Assembly (NCBI GenBank): GCA_031258665.1
Contig: JAIRML010000186.1
Span: forward strand, 1-6,100
Length of the DNA stretch: 6,100 nt
Direction: 5' to 3'
Source of the DNA: Oscillospiraceae bacterium
Lineage (GTDB): Bacteria > Bacillota > Clostridia > Oscillospirales > UBA929
In this document: positions 1 through 3,620 of the stretch, one piece after another
How positions within the stretch are numbered: the first letter of the stretch is position 1
How the letters are laid out: each line of letters starts with the position of its first letter
Translations under genes and position numbers: made by a program
The notes under the pieces: model-generated
What the model was told of the DNA's origin: nothing
What the model saw: only the letters and a program-made list of their open reading frames with translations
The model's database searches: none

Positions 1-3000
1 GACTATGTCTTCAAGATTCACGGCTTGACGCCGGACAAAGCCCTGAACGTGCGCAGCTACAACTTGTCACCGCCCAACGCCTCGAAGCTCGAGGTGACCT
101 ATTACTCAAATCACGCCTCGACCGAGGTCGCCGTGGCCGGCGACTCGGACGACGCCGAGGAGCGCGGCGCCTCCGGCGTGATCGACCGCACCGGCGCGAT
201 CCAGCTGGGGGGGTACAACTTGGCGACCGCCTCCGCCGCCTCCCGCAACATCGCTGCCTTCCGCTTCGCGGGCGTCGCCCTGCCCGCCGCGGCCACGCTG
301 ATCGACGCCCGCATCGAGTTCACAACCGCCGGCAGCGGACCGTCCGGGCGGACATCGAACCTGACCGTCAAAGCCGAGTTGGGCAACGCCGGTTCGTACA
401 CTGCCGCGGCCGGCTCCGTCACCGGCCGGGCCTATTCGGTCGGGAAAGTCGACTGGCGGGTGTCGTCCTTTACCGGCAGCGGCGCGAAGATCACCACGCC
501 CAACCTGAAGAACCTGATCGACGAGGTCCGGCTGACGGCCGGTTGGACCGACGGATCGGCGCTGGCGTTCAAGTTCGACGGCGACGGATTCATCGGCGCG
601 GTCAGCGCCGGCAACAGCGCGGGCAAGGCCGTCTTGCGCCTCGAATACCGCTTCGACGGCGGCGGCGCGTGGGACAGCGTCATCACCGACCCGGCTGCGA
701 TCACCGGCATCTACATCAACGAGCTGTCGACCCAGGGTACGGCCGCCAACGAGGACGATTGGCTGGAGTTGTACAACGGTTCCGACAGCTTCGTCTGGCT
801 GGGGCCGCAGATCCGACTCTGGCGCGATGGCAAGACGAAGGGCGACACCTTCGACTTCAGCGATCTGCTCCTGCCGCCGTATTCGTACACCATCTTGTAC
901 GCCGACGAGGACACCGACAAGGGCCCCGACCATCTCAGCTTCGATCTGAAGAAGACCGGCGAGGTCAATCTGACCGACATGTCGAGCGGATCGCCGCGGG
1001 TGATCGACGCATTCCCCTACGGGGAGCAAGTCTACCTGGAGACCCACGCCCGCCAGCCGGACGGCGGCGAGATCTACCTGATGGCGGCGGAGAGCTATGG
1101 CTGCTCAAACGACGCCCAGCCGCAGAAGTACCCGATCTCCTTCAGCCACGACCGCGGACGCTATGACACCGGTTTTACCCTGGAGCTGACCACCATTCCG
1201 GGCGCCCAGATCCGCTACACCCTGGACGGGTCGACGCCTTCGTCGACCGTCGGCGCCTTGTACACCGGCCCGGTGGCGATCACCAGGACCGCCGCCGTGC
1301 GGGCCGTCGCCTACGATTCGGCCGGTACCTCGATCGCCCAGACCCGGACATACGTGTTGCTGGACAACCTGAAGAACGAGGCGGCCGCCTCAAACGGGCG
1401 CTGGACGGCCCGCAACAAGGCCACCATCGACGATGCCGCCTACGCCCAAGCGCTGCGCGAGCTGCCGATCATCTCGATCGTCTCCGATGTCAAGGAGCTG
1501 TCGCATTCCACGGCGGCCGACTATGTGCAGGGCTATTTCGAATTCATTCCCGAAGTCGGATCGCCCGACGCCGCGTACGCCCAGCCGATCGGCGTCAAGC
1601 GCTTCGGGCAGATTTCGGTCAGCCGGTTCAACAGCGGCATAGCCGTCCGCTTCAAGAAGGACTACGGGGCCGGCAAAGCCAAGTATGAGTTCTTTGAGCC
1701 CTTCTCCGGCGAGCCCCATGAGCTGGTCGGCGAATACAAGAAGCTCGAGTTGATGGAGGGCCAAGACGGCCCCCAGGACGATGGCGTCAGCACCCAAGGG
1801 TACCTGCGTTATGACGACACGATGACCCGCCTGCTGGCCAATCAGATGGGCGCCTTCGATTCGCACACCCGTTACGCCCACTACTTCTATAACGGCGCCT
1901 ACGCCGGGGTCAAGACCATGCGTGAGGACTACGGGCCGCACACTTTCGAGCCCTATTTCGACATCGACTCGGATGAGTTCACCAAGGTCTCCTATCAGGA
2001 CGCCTACTTCACGCGCGGCCAGATCGAAGAGGGCGACGGTGAGCCGGCGGTCTTGGCGGCGGTGCACGCGGCCGCCAACTCCGGCAACTACCAGACATTC
2101 AAGGAATACGTCGATGTGGTCAGTCTGGTTCGCACCATGATCCTGTTCCGCTACATCGACACCGAGAACGAGTGGAACGCGGTCGTCCAGAACTCGGTCG
2201 GCCGGGGCGGCATGAAGATGATGTTCAACGTCAACGACTCGGACGGCGCCTTCTTCAATGTCGGCCAGGCCACCAGAGCGGCTTCGCGGTCGATGTTGGG
2301 CGGCGGCGGGAACTACCGCTACAAGTGGTCGAACGCGACATCGTTGGCCGGACCGGGCAACATGTTCCGGACATGGACCCGCTACGACACCTCCAGTCTG
2401 AATGACGGCGACCTCGAGTTCAAGACGCTGGTCAAAGACGAGGTGCTCCGGCAGATCGGGCCGGCCAGCGGCGACTTCCGGGGCGCTCCGGGCGCGCCGC
2501 TGTCGGTCGACAATGTGCAGGCTCTGCTGCTTGAGCAGCAGACGATTCTGGACGCCTCGTACAGGCTCGACGCCGCCTACATGGGCATCCCGAACGCCTG
2601 GCAGACATGGCGAAACTACAACCCCAGCGTCTTCTCATTGGTCGAGGACCGGACCCGGTTCAACCTTGAGCAGTGGGCCAAGATCGGTCTGACCCACACC
2701 CTGCCCGAAGTCCAGGCCACGCCCGCCGGCGGCTTTGCCCAGATCGAAGTCCGGGCCCAGGCCGACGCCGACGGCTTTGCCCAGCCCGAAGCCCAGGCCC
2801 AGGCCGACGCCGACGGATTTGCCCAGCCCGAAGTTCAGGCCCAGGCCGACGCCGACGGCTTTGCCCAGCCCGAAGCTCAGGCCCAGGCCGACGCCGACTT
2901 TGCCCGGCCCGAAGCCCAGACCATGTCCGCCGGCGGCTTTGTCCTGTCCGTGGCCCAGGCCGACGCCGCCATCTACTACACCTTGGATGGCAGCGACCCG

Positions 3001-3141
3001 ATCGGCGCCTCCGGGGCGATCCCCGGCCAGACGGGCGCCAACCCGGCGGCCCAGTTGTACAGCGCCGGGGACATGGTTCCGTCGGGGGCGACAGTCCGGG
3101 CCTACACGGCGGGCAACTGGGGTCCGCTGACCACCTTTTGA
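1..3141 (+). CDS. Large multi-domain CotH kinase-like protein with lamin-tail and CHB_HEX_C-like domains, 5'-partial
   Basis: The frame is open from base 1 (DYVFKIHG...) to TGA at 3139-3141, giving 1046 residues. The TTG at base 25 is not a credible start because coding continues upstream of it, so the N-terminus, and any signal peptide, is missing. Domains, numbered from base 1: residues 1-35 are the end of a beta-sandwich module; 43-218 are a complete second copy (DDAEE..G start, VDW, TPNLKNLIDEV, closing LRLEY); 236-370 are lamin-tail-like (INEL, DWLELYNGS, late PDGGEIYL); 378-455 are CHB_HEX_C-like (IRYTLDGSTP, LYTGP); about 475-895 are CotH kinase-like (LPIISIVSD, YFYNGAYAGVKTMRED, NEWN at 723-726, D746 and D748); 911-966 are 14-residue repeats; 987-1046 are a second CHB_HEX_C-like domain (IYYTLDGSDP). 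Bacillus CotH is an atypical kinase of spore-coat proteins. Proteins with this mixed architecture are generally predicted to be extracellular, and their substrates are unknown. Kinase activity here is inference. No LPXTG or C-terminal membrane segment is present. Confidence 0.85.
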   Translation, partial: DYVFKIHGLTPDKALNVRSYNLSPPNASKLEVTYYSNHASTEVAVAGDSDDAEERGASGVIDRTGAIQLGGYNLATASAASRNIAAFRFAGVALPAAATLIDARIEFTTAGSGPSGRTSNLTVKAELGNAGSYTAAAGSVTGRAYSVGKVDWRVSSFTGSGAKITTPNLKNLIDEVRLTAGWTDGSALAFKFDGDGFIGAVSAGNSAGKAVLRLEYRFDGGGAWDSVITDPAAITGIYINELSTQGTAANEDDWLELYNGSDSFVWLGPQIRLWRDGKTKGDTFDFSDLLLPPYSYTILYADEDTDKGPDHLSFDLKKTGEVNLTDMSSGSPRVIDAFPYGEQVYLETHARQPDGGEIYLMAAESYGCSNDAQPQKYPISFSHDRGRYDTGFTLELTTIPGAQIRYTLDGSTPSSTVGALYTGPVAITRTAAVRAVAYDSAGTSIAQTRTYVLLDNLKNEAAASNGRWTARNKATIDDAAYAQALRELPIISIVSDVKELSHSTAADYVQGYFEFIPEVGSPDAAYAQPIGVKRFGQISVSRFNSGIAVRFKKDYGAGKAKYEFFEPFSGEPHELVGEYKKLELMEGQDGPQDDGVSTQGYLRYDDTMTRLLANQMGAFDSHTRYAHYFYNGAYAGVKTMREDYGPHTFEPYFDIDSDEFTKVSYQDAYFTRGQIEEGDGEPAVLAAVHAAANSGNYQTFKEYVDVVSLVRTMILFRYIDTENEWNAVVQNSVGRGGMKMMFNVNDSDGAFFNVGQATRAASRSMLGGGGNYRYKWSNATSLAGPGNMFRTWTRYDTSSLNDGDLEFKTLVKDEVLRQIGPASGDFRGAPGAPLSVDNVQALLLEQQTILDASYRLDAAYMGIPNAWQTWRNYNPSVFSLVEDRTRFNLEQWAKIGLTHTLPEVQATPAGGFAQIEVRAQADADGFAQPEAQAQADADGFAQPEVQAQADADGFAQPEAQAQADADFARPEAQTMSAGGFVLSVAQADAAIYYTLDGSDPIGASGAIPGQTGANPAAQLYSAGDMVPSGATVRAYTAGNWGPLTTF
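2731..2898 (+). repeat. Four 42-bp in-frame tandem repeats encoding GFAQPEAQAQADAD-type units
   Basis: Four head-to-tail 42-base units lie at 2731-2772, 2773-2814, 2815-2856 and 2857-2898. By hand comparison with unit 2, unit 1 matches 38/42, unit 3 matches 39/42 and unit 4 matches 41/42. Each encodes 14 residues (GFAQIEVRAQADAD, GFAQPEAQAQADAD, GFAQPEVQAQADAD, GFAQPEAQAQADAD). A decayed unit lacking the GGC codon follows at 2899-2934 (FARPEAQTMSAG), and partial similarity precedes the array at 2704-2730 (PEVQATPAGG). The array joins the CotH-like domain to the terminal CHB_HEX_C-like domain and is probably a flexible acidic, Ala/Gln-rich linker. Because the unit is a multiple of three, copy-number change would keep the frame. 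Confidence 0.93.
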
Positions 3142-3171
3142 CCGAATGAATCGACGCCGGATATCATACCC

Positions 3172-3187
3172 CCGCCCCTTGGGGCGG
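3172..3187 (+). terminator. Small GC-rich hairpin after the CotH-like gene
   Basis: CCGCCCC (3172-3178) and GGGGCGG (3181-3187) are a perfect 7-bp inverted repeat; with the inner pair open this is a 6-bp stem and a 4-nt loop. It starts 30 bases after the stop codon. The following bases (ACTTGTCACC) are not a U-tract, so it is a weak terminator candidate on its own. It may act with the larger inverted repeat just downstream. Confidence 0.35.
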
Positions 3188-3195
3188 ACTTGTCA

Positions 3196-3243
3196 CCAAA
3201 CAAGCGATACCCCGCGGCAAGCCGCGGGGTATCGCTTGTTTGG
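3196..3243. terminator. 23-bp perfect inverted repeat, probable bidirectional terminator
   Basis: Bases 3196-3218 pair without mismatch with 3221-3243. Realistically this is a 22-bp stem closing a CAAG loop. The core is GC-rich (CCCCGCGGC / GCCGCGGGG), while the outer parts are AAACAAGC on the rising side and GCTTGTTT on the falling side. The U-rich stretch is therefore inside the stem and is followed by GGGCCC, not by a free U-tract. Its place 54 bases after the CotH-like stop and ahead of the rpoB promoter fits termination of the upstream gene. Near-symmetry suggests it could work in both directions. A dispersed palindromic repeat is the alternative. Confidence 0.65.
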
Positions 3244-3251
3244 GCCCTTGC

Positions 3252-3291
3252 GCAGAACCTGCGGACAGGTTTGCAGCAGTCGCCGTTCTGC
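3252..3291 (+). other. Possible small stem-loops with two exclusive pairings
   Basis: AACCTG (3256-3261) pairs with CAGGTT (3266-3271) around the loop CGGA. Alternatively GCAGAAC (3252-3258) can pair with GTTCTGC (3285-3291). The two pairings share bases 3256-3258 and cannot coexist. No promoter is evident directly upstream, so this may simply be chance in untranscribed DNA. Confidence 0.25.
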
Positions 3292-3369
3292 CTGACGGCC
3301 GGGAGTTTGGACGCGGGCGCCAAGCGTGAATATTCTGTAAACAAATCGGCCAAAGGGCTGAAAACAACA

Positions 3370-3403
3370 ATCACACCCCTTGACAATCTGCCGTGGGTGT
3401 GAT
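3370..3403. promoter_or_regulatory. 9-bp inverted repeat framing the rpoB promoter spacer, possible operator
   Basis: ATCACACCC (3370-3378) is the exact reverse complement of GGGTGTGAT (3395-3403), with 16 bases between. The left arm ends one base before the -35 hexamer. The right arm fills the end of the promoter spacer and includes the first base of the -10 hexamer. A protein bound here would compete with RNA polymerase. The half-site centres are 25 bp apart, which is not a whole number of helical turns, so simple dimer binding is uncertain. No regulator is identified. Confidence 0.4.
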
Positions 3404-3408
3404 ACAAT
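3380..3408 (+). promoter_or_regulatory. Near-consensus housekeeping sigma promoter for rpoB
   Basis: The -35 hexamer TTGACA (3380-3385) is perfect and the -10 hexamer TACAAT (3403-3408) differs from consensus at one base. The spacer is the optimal 17 bases. A moderately A-rich stretch (3361-3370) lies upstream. Transcription should begin around 3413-3416. This indicates that rpoB has its own strong promoter independent of the upstream gene, as expected for an essential, highly expressed gene. Confidence 0.88.
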
Positions 3409-3417
3409 TCTAACTCC

Positions 3418-3466
3418 TGTGTATGATAAAAACACACTACTCCGATTATGATTTTATCATAGCACA
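3418..3466 (+). promoter_or_regulatory. AT-rich 14-bp bulged hairpin at the 5' end of the rpoB leader
   Basis: TATGATAAAA (3422-3431) pairs perfectly with TTTTATCATA (3452-3461). Skipping one unpaired G (3462), TGTG (3418-3421) extends the stem with CACA (3463-3466). The loop is 20 nt (3432-3451). It begins within a few bases of the predicted transcription start, so it would form at the extreme 5' end of the mRNA. It could stabilise the message, act as an attenuator, or be a DNA operator. No U-tract follows, so it is not a standard terminator. Confidence 0.5.
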
Positions 3467-3530
3467 CCTTGTCACAAAGCACAAGAGCGGGGCGGGCAAA
3501 AAGGCCAACGCTGCCGTGCGTGTCATAACG

Positions 3531-3552
3531 GAGGGCCGCCTGCGCGGCCCTC
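3531..3552 (+). promoter_or_regulatory. GC-rich 9-bp hairpin in the rpoB leader
   Basis: GAGGGCCGC (3531-3539) pairs perfectly with GCGGCCCTC (3544-3552) around the loop CTGC. The rising arm contains most of a GGAGGG sequence (3530-3535), so it would be masked in the folded RNA. No U-tract follows, so it is not a classical terminator. It ends 68 bases before the rpoB start, leaving the real Shine-Dalgarno sequence free. Confidence 0.45.
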
Positions 3553-3608
3553 GGATGTGTGCGGTGGGCGAAAACAGCCCGGTTGGACGAACCGCAAAGC
3601 GATGCTTG

Positions 3609-3613
3609 GGAGG
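3609..3613 (+). promoter_or_regulatory. Shine-Dalgarno sequence of rpoB
   Basis: GGAGG at 3609-3613 lies 7 bases before the ATG at 3621. This spacing decides the start. An in-frame ATG at 3615 is only one base from GGAGG. A further in-frame ATG at 3555 has no well-placed Shine-Dalgarno sequence and would add 22 residues unlike known RpoB N-termini. Confidence 0.9.
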
Positions 3614-3620
3614 TATGCAT

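Larger units (their letters stand above)
3142..3369. other. Non-coding gap upstream of the rpoB promoter
   Basis: This stretch separates the CotH-like gene from the rpoB promoter. Open frames cross it on both strands, but none has a convincing ribosome-binding site or a recognisable product. The long inverted repeat at 3196-3243 also makes both strands look alike there. Apart from the hairpins listed separately, I see nothing recognisable between about 3292 and 3369. A small unannotated RNA cannot be excluded. Confidence 0.6.
3415..3620 (+). other. Predicted rpoB mRNA leader of about 205 nt
   Basis: This is the region between the predicted transcription start and the rpoB ATG. It begins with a distinctly AT-rich segment (about 3403-3465) that contrasts with the GC-rich surroundings, then becomes GC-rich. 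It contains the hairpins at 3418-3466 and 3531-3552 and short possible stems GGGC/GCCC (3566-3569 with 3577-3580) and CGGTT/AACCG (3580-3584 with 3590-3594), which share base 3580. I see no match to a riboswitch or ribosomal-protein leader that I can name. The length suggests possible leader-based control, but the sequence alone does not show it. Confidence 0.5.

Noticed and set aside
25..27. TTG start codon for the CotH-like gene
   Set aside because: The frame is open upstream to base 1 and encodes residues that fit the end of a beta-sandwich module, so the gene starts before the window.
106..1047. 313-codon minus-strand open frame opposite the CotH-like gene
   Set aside because: It is low in recognisable motifs, rich in Gly, Val, Arg and Asp, and antisense to a gene with clear domains, so it is a shadow frame.
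2731..2898. CRISPR array
   Set aside because: The 42-base units are directly adjacent with no unique spacers and are in frame within a coding region.
2673..3149. Plus-strand Arg/Pro-rich open frames over the repeat array
   Set aside because: They are other-frame readings of the 42-bp repeats; the domain-bearing frame is the one that reads into the CHB_HEX_C-like domain.
3452..3484. Minus-strand promoter using TATGAT (3456-3461)
   Set aside because: The sequence at the right distance for a -35 box (TTGTGC) matches consensus at only three of six positions, and no gene follows on that strand.
3102..3620. 172-codon minus-strand open frame and other small frames across the intergenic gap
   Set aside because: They cross the palindrome, the rpoB promoter and the leader, have no good ribosome-binding site, and show no recognisable protein features.
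3555..3620. N-terminal extension of rpoB from ATG 3555 or ATG 3615
   Set aside because: ATG 3555 lacks a well-spaced Shine-Dalgarno sequence and its extra residues do not resemble RpoB. ATG 3615 is only one base from GGAGG. ATG 3621 has the ideal spacing and the expected N-terminus.
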